From: Perognathus longimembris pacificus
Lineage: Eukaryota > Chordata > Mammalia > Rodentia > Heteromyidae
Length of the DNA stretch: 64,000 nucleotides
NCBI RefSeq assembly: GCF_023159225.1
Contig: NC_063170.1
Location: forward strand, 21,313,735-21,377,734
Reading direction: 5' to 3'
The notes beneath the pieces were generated by a model, which was given only the letters and a program-made list of their open reading frames with translations, was not told where the DNA came from and searched no databases. This document shows, piece after piece, positions 44,902 to 56,444 of the stretch. The position numbers and the translations under genes were made by a program. How positions within the stretch are numbered: position 1 is the first letter of the stretch; each line of letters starts with the position of its first letter.

Positions 44902-45300
44902 CTATAATATCTTTTCTTGTCCTGGGATCCCATCTAAAATCTCACATCACACAGTCATCATGCCTCTCCAGGATCCTCTTGGCTGTGACAGTATCTAGGA
45001 CTTGATTTCAATGACTTTGGCAGTTTTGAAGAGCACTGGTCTAATAATCTGTAGCATGTCCCTTAATTTGGACATGGCAGGTTTTTTTTGTTGTTGTTTG
45101 AATCATGATTAGGTTGGGATAAATGTGTTTGGGGTGAAGTGTCATTCTCATCTTGTTTTAGGTTAGATACTGCCCACGTGACTGGTATCTTTCAATGTTG
45201 AACATGACTATTCTACTGAGGTAGCTCTCATCCAGTTTAGCATCCTGGACATTTATTTGCTGGATCCAATAACTCTTTTCCAGGTACAACAGCTCCTCAT
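44902..45300. repeat. Ancient L1ME-type relic, part 2
   Basis: Continues part 1: 'tcttttcttgtcctgggatc', 'cctcttggctgtgacagtat' and 'tggcagttttgaagagcact'. The order matches old L1 3' regions once the LINE-1 is removed. Confidence 0.72.
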
Positions 45301-45374
45301 GACTAGGCCTCTGCTTACTGCCACAGACTATTTTCTGCTCCAAGCAACTGCTGGCAATTCCTCTAATGAACTCT

Positions 45375-45580
45375 TATTCTCTCTTATTGCCAGGCCTTAG
45401 ACTTGCTCTTTCTTCTGCCTGGAATGTTCTCCTCCCCTAAATCTTTCACCTACAAATCCCTTTCACATGCTTACTTTACTTGTCACTTGTACTACAGTGT
45501 TCTACTTATGCTTCAATCCTTCTGGAAAATTTCTTCTACTATATCCTATCAAGACTGGAGACCCTGGTTTTCTGCTCTGG
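45375..45580 (+). repeat. L2 3' fragment
   Basis: 'ttcttctgcctggaatgttc' and the following 'aatctttcacctacaaatcc' match the LINE-2 ORF end. Confidence 0.55.
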
Positions 45581-46237
45581 TCCCAGTTTGGTAGTACTTG
45601 TTACTATGGTTAGGATTTGTTTACTTTTTTGTCTCCCTAATCCAATGCATCTCTAATGTCATACACAGGGCCACTTGGAACTCAAGTCATTCATTGCTGA
45701 TTAAGTGTATTCTTCTACCAGGCCACCCAGGTAATGCTTCTAGAATAATGTTTACCTTGTAAACAGTAGATGCTAAGTAAATGCATGTCTCTTTTAATGT
45801 AGAAAAATATTCTTCCCTAGATCAGAGAAACTATAAGTTTGTACTTGCCTGACACCCTAACAAATATCTCTTTCATGGAGACAAGATTCTGGGGCAGTGG
45901 TCTCCCAGGATTCCCTGAGAGGTACAGTTACCTGCATCAAAATGTCAAGGAGGCCACTTTGTGACAGAGATGTTGGACTAAGTAGGCTACTCTCGGTCAG
46001 TTTGCAAATTAAAAAGGCATCATTTTCCCAGGGGAAGAATTAGAAATTATGAACCCCTTGGCCCAAATTTTTATAATCAGGCCCCTGACCTACTAGTATG
46101 TAATGGAAAATATCCCCCTCCCCCTTTGTGGTGCACATATGGTAAATGTGTTGCATGGTAAATGATATTTGCACCTATAGCTGCCTGCCTTTAATGACTA
46201 GTATAATTGTATGTTTATGTGTGTTCTTAATTAATTT

Positions 46238-46464
46238 ATTTTTGTTGGTCATGAGGCTTGAACTCTGGGCCCTGCTCTTGAGCTCCTCAGCTCAAGGCTA
46301 TTGTTCTACCACTTTGAACCACAGTGCCACTTCCCATTTTCTGGTGGTTAATTGGAGATAAGAGTCTCATGGACTTTTCTGCCGGGGCTGGCTTTGAATT
46401 GCAATACTCAGATCTCAGCCTCCTGAGTAGCTAGGATTACAAGCATTAGTCACTGGCACCTGGC
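46238..46464 (-). mobile_element. 7SL-like/Geo SINE
   Basis: Complete reverse-complement copy; 'ctggtggttaattggagata' linker and 'gagtagctaggattacaagc' 7SL-like part. Confidence 0.87.
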
Positions 46465-46594
46465 AATGTATTACTTATTTTTACTCATCCAGTGTAGTTA
46501 TGACTCTATCTCTGAAGCCTAAATGGGAGCTACATCTTATAAAGGGTACCAGAAATCTTTGATGATCTCAGGACTAAAATGTCCATCATTTCTT

Positions 46595-46720
46595 ACCTAC
46601 TTTGTGTCAAGTGTTTTACTTAACTCTCTACTAATTCATTCAATAATCTACAAATTTGTAATTAATATTACCATATTACACAATAAGGAACTATGATGTG
46701 AGATGCTTAAGAATTTTTCA
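46595..46720 (+). repeat. Possible MIR fragment
   Basis: 'tttgtgtcaagtgttttact' and 'caataaggaactatgatgtg' fit MIR loosely. Confidence 0.4.
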
Positions 46721-46913
46721 TAGGTTTTATTGTTATGGAGACAGGCTTAGTGCCAGGGCAATGAGCTTCAGAGCTTGAACTCCATCTTTTGTGTTTGGCT
46801 GCCTTTGCCTGCTTAGAAAGCTCTGTAGCAGAGAACATTCTCTCAAAGGCTTGTCTTATCAAAATGGTTCTTGAGCTTATTCCTTCTTTAGTCCTCTCAT
46901 AAGAGCAGGGCCT

Positions 46914-47137
46914 GGGGCTGGAATATGGCCTTGGTCGCGAGTGTTTGCCTTGTATACAGTATACATGAAGCCCTGGGTTCAATTTCCCAGCACCACATAT
47001 AGAAGTTGCCAGAAGTGGCGCTGTGGCTCAAGTGGCAGAGTGCTAGCCTTGAGCAAAAAGATGTCAAGGACAGTGCTCAGGCCCTGAGTCCAAGGCCCTG
47101 GACTGGCCAAAAAAAGAAAAAAAAGAAAAAAAAAAAG
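46914..47137 (+). mobile_element. IDL-Geo SINE
   Basis: ID monomer with an 8-base insertion at 'gtatacagtatacatg', Geo module, A-rich tail with G interruptions. TSD AGAGCAGGGCCT, 12 bp perfect, at 46902-46913 and 47138-47149. Confidence 0.92.
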
Positions 47138-47476
47138 AGAGCAGGGCCTATCAATCATGTCTATATCTACAGGAGCCTTCTTTCTGGATTCCTGGCTTCA
47201 AGTTCCCTATCCACAGTCAAATCAATTTCTCAATGGCAGTACCCGTTGCAAGATGTGTAAGAATTTCAGTTCCAGCCTTGTACATCCTTTGCTTTGCTTC
47301 TGAGATTTTTATACTTTATCCTATTGCCATATCTATCCTCTTCTGAATTAGCCACACTGACCTTTTAACAGGACTCCCAAGTAGATCATAGACATTTTGA
47401 CTTTATTTTGTTGAGTTCTTCCTCAGAAAACCAAAACCTTCTCTCTGAGAGTCATGTCACTGAAGATGAGGAATTT

Positions 47477-47734
47477 TTAATAAATAAATTGATGAATTAA
47501 TCTAGTTTGTGATGGTATTAGGGCTTGAACTCAGGGCCTGGGAGCTGTCCCTATACTTTTTTTTTCTCAAGGCTAGTGCTCTATCACTTGAACCACAACT
47601 GTATTTCTGGCTTTTTTGGTGGTTAATTTGTAGATAAGCATCTCATGGGTTTTCCTGTAGCTTTGAACTTCAATCCTCAGTTTTCAGTCTCCTGAGTTGC
47701 TAGGATTTCAGGTGTGAGCCACCAGTGGCCAGCT
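47477..47734 (-). mobile_element. 7SL-like/Geo SINE, old
   Basis: AT-rich tail, then the dimer to 'caccagtggccagct'. Diverged; possible TSD AGGAATTTTT / AGGAAGTTTT. Confidence 0.78.
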
Positions 47735-47789
47735 AGGAAGTTTTTTTTATTTTTGATGAAATCCAATTTATAGATTTAAACTATTTTGG

Positions 47790-48018
47790 AGGGGGGGCAG
47801 TTCTGGAGCTTGATCTTAGGGCATGGGTGCTGTTGCTGAGCCTCTTGGTGATCAAAGCTAGCGCTCTTCCACACAGCTACCTCTGGCTTATTTTGAGTAG
47901 TTTGTTGGAATTAAAGAGTCTCACTGCTTTTTCGGCATGGGCTGGCTTCAAACCACAATCCTCAGATCTCAGCTTCCTGAGTGGCTAGGATTTTAGGTGT
48001 GAGCCACTAGTGCCCACC
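47790..48018 (-). mobile_element. 7SL-like/Geo SINE, old
   Basis: Diverged copy; 'gctggcttcaaaccacaatc' and 'gagtggctaggattttaggt'. Flanks ATTTAAACTATTTT and ATTTAAACATTTTT are a likely TSD. Confidence 0.78.
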
Positions 48019-48104
48019 ATTTAAACATTTTTAATGGTTAGTATGGGGTCATAGCTGGTTCAAGGTTGTACACTAAAAAATGTTCCTTAAGATTTCCTCC
48101 AGAA

Positions 48105-48303
48105 TTTTTTTTTTTTGCCAGTCCTGGGGCTTGAACTCAGGGCCTAGGCATGTCCTTGGGCTCTTTTTGCTCAAGGCTAGCACTCTAGCACTTGAGCCAC
48201 AGTACCACTTCTGGCTGTTTCTGTGTCTGTGGTGCCAAGGAATCCAACCCAGAGCTTCGTGCATTCTAGGCAAGCACTTTATCATTAGGCTAACCTCCTG
48301 GCC
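48105..48303 (-). mobile_element. IDL-Geo SINE, diverged
   Basis: Complete dimer; 10-bp TSD TCCTCCAGAA at 48095-48104 and 48304-48313. Confidence 0.88.
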
Positions 48304-48313
48304 TCCTCCAGAA

Positions 48314-49160
48314 ATTTTATAGTTTTGTTTTTCACTTTTGGCCCAGCATATGGTCTATTTAAATTTGTCTGTTTTTCTTTTCATTCCTGTCAGTTTTCTT
48401 TCATGTGTTTTAAAACTCTGTTATGAAGTGAATGCTTATTTAGGTATTTAGGCTTGTTACATCTTCTTGCCTTGTTAAACTGGCCTCTTTATTTCTATTC
48501 CTGGTGATAGCTCTTGCCTTAAAGACTACATTATCTGTTATGAACCTAGCTTCTCCAGCTACAGTGCTTGCTTGGTGCTCCCCACATAGTTTGAATGTAT
48601 TTAAATTATATTTTATTTATTTAAATTTTATTTTAAATTTATTTAAATTATATGTGTTTTTGTGTAGAAAGTGAAGTTCTTGAAGAGCATAGCTAGATCT
48701 TACTTTTTTTGGTCCAATCTTACAATTTCTTAGGAGATTGTGTGCATTCAGAATGATAGGGCCATAGAGCAACCTGACAATTTCTATATGATAACCTCTG
48801 TATTTTCCATTCACATGTAATACAGTTTTGAAATGGTTGACTTAAGTATATCATCCTTTTTTATTAGTATATATTAATTGTACAAAGGGGTTTCATTGTG
48901 ATATTTCCATATATGCGTTGGTAAAAATCAACCCTTCTATTACTCTTTCTTGTTTTTTACTCCACTTCAAAAATAATTTTAATTGTCTCATATTATTTTT
49001 ATGTATGTATATGAAGAAATTTGATAATATCACCCTATCAACCTCTAAATTTACCATATTGGCATTTGTGTCTTTCATTTGTATTCCTTTTCTTTGTCTC
49101 TTATATTTTCTTGAATTAATCAGATTTTTTTTCATTCCATTTATTGTGTTTTTCATTTTT
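48314..49160 (-). repeat. Ancient L1M remnant
   Basis: T-rich antisense L1M: 'ctggtgatagctcttgcctt', 'agactacattatctgttatg' and, at 48845-48960, an old 3' end 'acaaaggggtttcattgtga'. Confidence 0.5.
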
Positions 49161-49164
49161 TTAT

Positions 49165-49410
49165 TAAGTTAAATTTTATGTGTTTGTGCCAATACTGGAG
49201 TATGAATTTTGGGCCTTGTGATCTTGCTTAGTTTTTATTGGTCACAGTTAGTGTTCTACAACTTAAGCCACACATGCATTTTTAGCTTTTTGGTGGTTAA
49301 TTGATGGCAACAATCTCTTAGATTTGTCTTCCTGGAAAGGCTTTGAACTGTGACTCTCAGATCTAAATCTCCTAAGTAGCTAGGATTATAAGTGTGAGCC
49401 ACTGGCACCA
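49165..49410 (-). mobile_element. 7SL-like/Geo SINE, old
   Basis: Strongly diverged dimer; flanks ATTAAGTTAAATTTTA / ATTAAGTATACTTTA suggest the TSD. Confidence 0.75.
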
Positions 49411-49574
49411 TTAAGTATACTTTATTTTAAATCTTATTACAATTGAATTTTATCTGTATAGAATTTCTATTTGTATAGTTGTGGTTGATCTACTTCCCTT
49501 ATAATGTAAGGTTCTTAAGATAGTATACTTACACATCCCTTCCCAGGTTCTATGCCATTATGTTGTATTGTTTT

Positions 49575-49823
49575 GTATGTGTATTCCAGTCCTGGGGCTT
49601 TGAACTAAGGGCCTGGGCACTGTCTTTGAGCTTTCCCTCTCTCTTCATCTCCAGGCTTGTGCTCTATCATTTGAGCCACAGCTCCACTTCTGGCTTTTTT
49701 GGTGGTTAATTGGAAATAAGAATCTCATGGACTTTCCTATCCAGTCTGGCTTTCAACCTTGATCCTCAGATCTTAGCCTCTTGAGTAGCTGGGATTATAG
49801 ATGTGAGCCACTAGTGCCTGGCT
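49575..49823 (-). mobile_element. 7SL-like/Geo SINE
   Basis: 'cagtcctggggctttgaact' to 'agccactagtgcctggc'; complete dimer. Confidence 0.83.
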
Positions 49824-50061
49824 TAAATGAATTTTTAATGAGAAGAATAGTTTATGTTTATTCACATATTGAACATTTCCTGTATTCTTTATTGTTTTGC
49901 ATAAACTTGAAGCTTTATTTGGAATTATTTTCCTCCCTCTGAAAAAGCATCCATTTAATATTTGTTAAATGCAATACTAGTTCTGACACTGTGGTCTCTC
50001 AGAATTTTGCTTTCATTCTTGAAGGATATTTTCACTGGCCCCTGGAAAAACATTGACACTT

Positions 50062-50311
50062 CTTTTTTCTTTCTTTTTTTTTTTTTTGGTTGGTCATGGG
50101 GCTTGAACTCTGGGCCTGCAGCTGCCCCTGAGCTCTTCAGCTCAAGGTTAGCGCTCTACCACTTGAGCCACACAGCCACTTCCAGTTTCCTGGTGGTAAT
50201 TGGAGATAAGAGTCTCATGGACTTTCCTGCCCTGGTTGGCTTTGAACCGTGATCCTCAGATCTCAGTGTCCTGAGTAGCTAGGAATACAGGCATGAGCCC
50301 CTGGTGCCTGA
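50062..50311 (-). mobile_element. 7SL-like/Geo SINE
   Basis: T-rich tail, 'ggtcatggggcttgaactct' through 'catgagcccctggtgcctg'. Confidence 0.86.
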
Positions 50312-50474
50312 CTTTCACTGACTTTTTTTTTTTCTGCAGTATCCAATATGATCTTAATATCACCCAGTTAATTTTTTTATGTCAAATATTATATTTTGAG
50401 CCTTAGAAGGTCTATGTGGATTTGGAGTTTAAAAATAGTTTTAATTTCTATCTTTATTTGCTTCTGTTGTCCTT

Positions 50475-50479
<5 letters not shown>

Positions 50480-50552
<73 letters not shown>

Positions 50553-50712
50553 GGCTTGAACACTGGACTGGAGTTGTCCTTGAGATTTTTTGCTTAAGGC
50601 TAGTGCTCTACCACTTGAGCTACAGCTCCATTTCTGGCTTATTGATTGGTTGATTAGAGATCTTCAGATTTCAGCCTCTTGAGTAGCTAGGCTTACAGGC
50701 ATGAGCCACCAG
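50480..50712 (-). mobile_element. 7SL-like/Geo SINE with (GT)n tail, deleted
   Basis: A ~66-base (GT)n run (50480-50546) sits at the tail, then Geo module. About 60 bases between linker and 7SL part are missing. Confidence 0.8.
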
Positions 50713-51365
50713 CTAATCCTTTACTATTTTTTCTTTTGGAAATAATATATCTGTTTTCAGTTCCTTATATGATATAATTTCTGATCTGCTTCTAAAGATG
50801 ATTTTTCACAGTTACATCTTAGATTTTTCTTGTTCTTTTCATGTCTAACATTTAAAAAAATTGTATGCAGAACATTAAGTTGTTCAAATTCTTGCTATAT
50901 TTTGTTCTTTCAGAGAGTTAATTTACTATAGTTAAGTGGACATTCACTTAGATTTGTTAATTGTTCTAGTTTAGGCTTCAGGGTTTAGGGTCTCTGCTGA
51001 ATTCCCTGGGTGTTCAGCAAGTTTTCCTCATTGTGGTTGGTTAGGACTTGAATGTCCCTTGACTGCATGTAGGTTCGGGTCCTTCTTTAACTTATAGCTC
51101 TTTGACAATTGTTTTCTGAGTAGTCTTATGTAGTCATAGTCTACTGATATAAAGCTCTATATTTATAAAATGACTCATATTATCCAATGAAGGCATAGAA
51201 AGATATAGTTCTTTCTTTTTGTCCCTTAAATCTCAGCCATGGCAAACTCCCTAAACTTTGATCCCTGTTTCTTCTTCACCTCAGTAGGTTCCTGTCCCAT
51301 GGTTCTGAGTTTTGGCACAAGCTTACAGACAGAAAACCAGATACTCACTTCAATTGCTTTCTTTT

Positions 51366-51776
51366 TTTATCCTTTTCCTTCCTTCCTTCCTTCCTTCCTT
51401 CCTTCCTTCCTTCCTTCCTTCCTTCCTTCCTTCCTTCCTTCCTTCCTTCCTTCCTTCCTTCTTCCCTCCCTCCCTCCCTCCCTCCCTCCCTCCCTCCCTC
51501 CCTGACTCCCTCCCTATTTCCCTCTCTCTCGCTCTCTCTTTCTTTCTTTTTGTTGGTCATGGGGCTTGAACTCTGGGCCTGGGCACTGTCCCTGAGCTCT
51601 TCAGCTCAAGGCCAGTGCTCTGCTACTTGAGCCACAGTTCCACTTCCAGTTTTCTGGTGGTGAATTGAAGATAAGAGTCTCATGGAGTTTCCTGCCCTGG
51701 CTGGCTTTGAATTGTGCTTCTCAGATCTCAGCCTCCTGAGTAGCTAGGATTACAGGCATGAGTCACTGGGGCTTAG
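51366..51776 (-). mobile_element. 7SL-like/Geo SINE with long (CCTT)n tail
   Basis: Microsatellite 51372-51550: about 20 CCTT units, then CCCT units, then CT. SINE body 51551-51776. TSD CTTCAATTGCTTTCTTTT (51348-51365) / CTTCAGTTGTTTTCTTTT (51777-51794), two mismatches, brackets tract plus SINE. Confidence 0.9.
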
Positions 51777-52089
51777 CTTCAGTTGTTTTCTTTTAAGCAT
51801 AAAATCTGTGTCTGCAATCTGAAAATAGTTGTTTCATTATTATAAAAGTTAAAATGACAGATATGGTTGGTTCTAGCAATTGTACTATAGCCAGAAGCTA
51901 AGTTTTTATTATACATATTTCTTAGCATGTTTTCATACACGAATATATTGTACATTAGTTAAATTAACCATCTCTAGTATTCTTCCTTATCTATATCTCC
52001 CCTTTTTCCAGCTTGATATTATTAACTCCCAATCATCAACTCCTTTACTTCTTTCTCCTGCTGGTCCTCTCAAATAGTCCCACATTAAC

Positions 52090-52300
52090 ATTCATGCTAT
52101 ATATGAATGTATATACATATATAAAAATATACATATTAACTATGGGGAACCTAGAACATATATGTATACTGTATTTGTGTATATATAGATTATATATAGC
52201 CTATATATACTATACATGTATGTATTTGTGTGTATGTATAGTCTATATTACACATATGACAACTTAGAATTTATTTTTTATGTGTATATGTATGTGTATA
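52090..52300 (+). repeat. TATATG/TGTATA-rich tract
   Basis: Impure AT/GT-rich simple sequence before the minus-strand SINE. Confidence 0.7.
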
Positions 52301-52302
52301 TA

Positions 52303-52520
52303 TGTTTGTGCCAATCCTGGGGCTTGAATTCAGGGCCTGAGTGCTGTCCCTAAGCTTCTTTTGCTCAAGGCTAATGCTCTACCACTTGAACCACAGTTCT
52401 ATTTCCAGCTTGTTTGGTGCTTAATTGGAGATAAGAGTCTCACAGACTTTCTTTCCTGGGCTGACTTCAAACTTCGATCCCCATGTCTCAGCCTCGAGTA
52501 GCTAGGATTACAGGGAGGAT
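52303..52520 (-). mobile_element. 7SL-like/Geo SINE
   Basis: 'ccaatcctggggcttgaatt' to 'gtagctaggattacagg'; the outermost 7SL part is degraded. Confidence 0.8.
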
Positions 52521-52524
52521 TACT

Positions 52525-53650
52525 TGCATCCACAGGATCTATTTTTATACAAATTCTGATAATTGTCAGAGAGTTAACAAGTGCTGAACATGAAATAGTA
52601 TAGAATGCTCAGGGTTCTGTCTACCAGTGATGTTTATGTTTACAGGTGTTATAGGCAGAATGTGACATTGCAACAGTTTATTGAAGGATCAAAGGTGGAG
52701 AAGTCTTCTGAAAGAGTAGGTCATAGCTATAAGCTTTTGGATATCATAGTTCGTTTTCTCTGAGAGTTTCAAAGCTACAGGCTGAGTCCAGGAACCATTC
52801 TAACAGGATCACATGAGACCGAGTTTATAGGAAAACAGTGTTAACAATGTGGCTGGCTTACGAGAGAGCAGTTTTTGTGTGAACTCTGATTTTTTTCTAT
52901 CTACAGGTCACAAATGACTCATCAGTCCAAGACAAAGGTAGGATGAAGGAGCTACCATAGCTCATAGAGTTATCTGAGCCAATACAGTAAAAAGAGTTAA
53001 GAGATACTGGGCTTGGAAAGATAAGGGCAAATGAATTGCTGGTAATTTCCAAACCCAGGAAAACTTCATGGATGAAACATCAAGGAAAAGAAGATAGGAC
53101 AGGGTGCTGTACATAATGAAAATGGAGACAACAGCTCAGGTTTAGAGGGCATGAGCGGGAAGAAGAAAGCGAGATTGAGCAGAATGACTCATTTGTTATT
53201 TTTAGTGCCTGCAGTTTACCAGGCACTGGCACAGGCAACTTCCAGAATTCTCAATGGAGGATAATGCTGTAGCCATGTGGATTTCTCTATAACTAGGAGA
53301 GGAATTAGACAAGCCATATTTCCTTCTATGGTTTCTGCAGCTGCTTCTTATTCTCTCTACACATTGGTGAGTTTCATTTTCTGGTCCTCACCCTGGCTTT
53401 CACTTCCTGAAGGATCTGAATTCCTGGGGTCCTCTGTTGCTACTATAATAGAGTAACAGTATGTTCAACGTAGAGGTCGGGAGAAGTTGAATTGAATTGG
53501 GAAGGGATTATAGTAGACAATTCAGACTGATTCTATTCACCAGGTATAGAGAGTTCAGTCATAAGGTACTAATTTTTTTCTGGAAGGATCTCTCAGGGCC
53601 AGTAACATTTTATGACATCTCTGGAAAAGATTTTTCTAGAACTGAGAATA
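52525..53650. other. 1.1-kb non-coding stretch
   Basis: A possible MIR trace lies at 53190-53290 ('accaggcactggcacaggca'); otherwise nothing recognised. Confidence 0.35.
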
Positions 53651-53835
53651 TCTGGATGTAGTATAGTGGAAAGCTATGGACTTGGAAGCTATGCAGACAT
53701 TCTTGTGTTATTCATTAGCTGTGTGATCTTAAACAATTTACTTTATCTCCCTAGAACCTAGATTCTTTACCTAAAACATTGAGGATATTGTAGTTCTCAA
53801 AGTTGTTAAGAAAGTCAAAACTAAATGCATAAAGG
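53650..53835 (+). repeat. MIR SINE
   Basis: Near full: 'gtatagtggaaagctatgga', 'cattagctgtgtgatcttaa' and 'tagattctttacctaaaaca' in order. Confidence 0.8.
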
Positions 53836-53887
53836 GCCAGTTGCTAGACACCAAATCAGTAGATATTTACTGGCTCCTTCTTTTTAT

Positions 53888-54413
53888 TTTCTTTTTTTTT
53901 CAAATTTTTATTATCAAACTGATGTACAGAGAGGTTACAGTTTCATACGTTAGGCATTGGATACATTTCTTGTACTGTTTGTTACCTTGTCCCTCATGCC
54001 CACCTCCCTCTCCCCCTTTCCCTCCCCCCCCCACAGGTGTTTAGTTCACTTACACCAAACAGTTTTGCAAGTATTGCTTTTGTAGTTATTTCTCCTTTTT
54101 TATCCTGTGACTCTCAAATTTGGTATTCCCTTTGAATTTCCTACTTCCAATACCAGTAAACACGGTTTCCAATATACTCAGATAAGATTACAGAGATAGT
54201 GTAGGTACAACCATAGGAAGGTGATACAAGAACATCATCAATAATAGAAACTACACATACACATAGGACGTTGAAAGTAGTTACAACTGTGATATAACAA
54301 TTGTTTCCATAACATGGAGTTCATTTCATTTAGCATCATCTTATGTGATGCTCTGCTATGGCTTGCCTAAACCTGTACTAATTATTCCCAATAAGGGAGA
54401 CCATAGAGTCCAT
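53888..54413 (-). mobile_element. LINE-1 3'-end insertion, 17-bp TSD
   Basis: Uninverted 526-bp LINE-1 3' end, minus strand. Perfect 17-bp TSD TGGCTCCTTCTTTTTAT at 53871-53887 and 54414-54430. Contains the C-rich complement of the 3'-UTR G tract at 53998-54034. Confidence 0.93.
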
Positions 54414-54727
54414 TGGCTCCTTCTTTTTATAATGTGCCCTTGTGCCTTATTCACACAGTGGGAAGATTTCTGATGGGGAGGTATATCAGTGGCGGTGTTC
54501 AATCTTCACTTTCTCATAGCCTTTTAGGCACTGCTGGTGCATCAGGGAAAGGGGCATTCACTAGCCCAGTATCAGGCTTTTGGAAAAGTGGAACCCAAAG
54601 TGCTTTAGCAATACTCCCCTTCCATGTTTCTAGAGCTCCTTCTTTAAAGAGCACTATATTTTCTACTGTCCTGGTCCCTCTGAGGCAAGCAGACAGGGAA
54701 TTACCTTCTTTGGGTTAGATAAGGAGG

Positions 54728-54887
54728 TAGCATGCCCATGATCACCAAGTCTTCTATCTTAGATCTGTTTCCCATCCTTGGTCAGCTGCCATCCTGCTTC
54801 CATACAGTAGCATGCCCATGATCACCAAGTCTTCTATCTTAGATCTGTTTCTCATCCTTGGTCAGCTGCCATCCTGCTTCCATACAG
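54728..54887 (+). repeat. 80-bp tandem duplication
   Basis: Two adjacent 80-bp copies (54728-54807 and 54808-54887) beginning 'tagcatgcccatgatcacca' differ at one base (C at 54772, T at 54852). The unit is not a recognised transposon. Confidence 0.97.
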
Positions 54888-55285
54888 CTACTTCTCTGTG
54901 GGGCCTAAACTTGGCAGGTCAAATGCCTATGACCTGAGCAGATGCCCCAAGAACTGATGCTTTCCTCCTTGAGCTCTGGGGTTCAGATGTTTGAAAGCCC
55001 CTTTGACTACTGTCATGTAATGTTCACCCTTTTGTGAACTTACATTCTGGCTGCTGTGTGGTGATCATGAGCCCAACAGGGACACCATGACACAAAACCT
55101 TGGCAACAGCATGGTCCATAAAACACTCAACTGATAGCTTGGGGCATTGGGTATTTGTCCACCAATGGCCATCCTTCAGTGATTCCAATAGGATCTTTCC
55201 TGAGCATATTCACTCCTCTGTATTTTTAGCCTGTTCCATGTATGGGCTGGCCTACTCTTATCTCTAGAGAATTACGTGGGTAGCA
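54888..55285. other. Non-coding stretch, nothing recognised
   Basis: No repeat assigned and no frame of note. Confidence 0.35.
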
Positions 55286-55287
55286 GG

Positions 55288-55378
55288 ATATGGAGGTAAC
55301 AAATTGTACAAGAAATGTACCCACTGCCTTATGTATGAAACTGTAACCAGTACATCATTTTGACAATAAATAAATAAC
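55288..55378 (+). mobile_element. LINE-1 3'-terminal stub
   Basis: About 90 bases: 'ggaggtaacaaattgtacaa' to 'acatcattttgacaataaat' plus AAAT tail. TSD not clear. Confidence 0.8.
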
Positions 55379-55529
55379 TCTTCAGAAAAAAATGACACAG
55401 GTGTTTGAAATAGAAAGATATCAGTATGTAAGATGATTGCTAGGAAAGTCCAAGGTGGGTGAAAATATTTGTTGAAACTCCTAACATGATTGTTAAGTTA
55501 ATATGTGTGTGTGTCTATTCTTTTCTAAT

Positions 55530-55640
55530 CATTTGCTAAATATTTATGGAGTTTCTACTATATGTAAGGTGCTATGCCAGAAGAACAGGGATTTCAGTAG
55601 TCAATAAGACAAACACATCCCAGCTCTCAAGATTTAGACA
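55530..55640 (-). repeat. L2 3'-end fragment
   Basis: 'aaatatttatggagtttcta' and 'ggtgctatgccagaagaaca' are the reverse complement of the LINE-2 terminus. Confidence 0.6.
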
Positions 55641-55689
55641 GATAATCACACAGCAGCAATGAGAAATAATTCTAGAGAATTTTTTCATT

Positions 55690-56010
55690 GGCTGAAACAC
55701 AACACAGCTATCTTGTTTCCCACTCAGCCACTCTAAGCTTGGTCCACACTTCTCTAGGTCTCTCTCAACCACTGGTTTTATTCAGCTCCATTCCTGCTTG
55801 TTTACCTTTCATGGTCACTTGTCCTTCCCTGGACACCTCAGATATGGCAGGTCCCTCAAATCCTCCTCACTTTTATTTCTTGTCTCAAGAAATGACATCA
55901 CTATATACTCATTAGCTCTGAAATTTAAGTCGCATCTTCATTCTTTCCAACTCTTTCTCCACATTATGCCCATTCAAATTGCTACTACTAATAATGTATA
56001 TCCAGCACAC
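55690..56010 (+). repeat. L2 ORF fragment
   Basis: 'tcaagaaatgacatcactat' ... 'gctctgaaatttaagtcgca' ... 'cacattatgcccattcaaat' follow LINE-2 ORF order. Confidence 0.6.
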
Positions 56011-56014
56011 TAGA

Positions 56015-56260
56015 GTATCACTGGTACTGCTCCAAGTACTTCAGTAAGATAACTCGGATTATCTTATTGAATTTTTACAACCCCCAAACTGACAGATTCT
56101 CAGTGTTGCCATTTAACTGACAAGAAAACTGAAACCAAGAGAGGGTAACTGAGTCACAGTTAGCAGTCATTACACAGTACAGCCAGGACTGGACTAAGCA
56201 GCTCTCTAAGTCATTACCACAGAACTTTCTAGGACAGTAGGAAAGGCAGGCATTAAACCA
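56015..56260 (+). repeat. MIR SINE
   Basis: 'ggattatcttattgaatttt' and 'gaaaactgaaaccaagagag', then 'acagccaggactggac'. Confidence 0.7.
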
Positions 56261-56345
56261 ACAACACTACAAATAATTATTTATTTACCATGGTGACAGA
56301 TGCTTTAAAGAGAAGTACAAGAAGCTTTGCTTAAGAGAGAAGACA

Positions 56346-56440
56346 TGGCATGGCTCAAGTAGTAGAGTGCTTGCCTAACAATAGCCAGGCCAGGAGTTCA
56401 AACCCCAGTATCATCTCCCCTCCCCACCAAGGAAAAAGAG
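56346..56440 (+). mobile_element. dID-like SINE monomer
   Basis: A box region GCATGGCTCAAGTAGTAGAG and B box GAGTTCAAACCCC: a clean dID monomer that can be set against Geo. Confidence 0.75.
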
Positions 56441-56444
56441 AAAG

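Larger units (their letters stand above)
49830..51200 (-). repeat. Ancient L1M remnant hosting SINEs
   Basis: Antisense L1M-like sequence around the SINEs: 'ttcttgaaggatattttcac' (~50018) and 'ttcaaattcttgctatattt' (~50885). No frame survives. Confidence 0.5.

Noticed and set aside
51239..51569. Repetitive PSFL/SLPP frames and the EGRK minus-strand frame
   Set aside because: Translations of the (CCTT)n/(CCCT)n tract.
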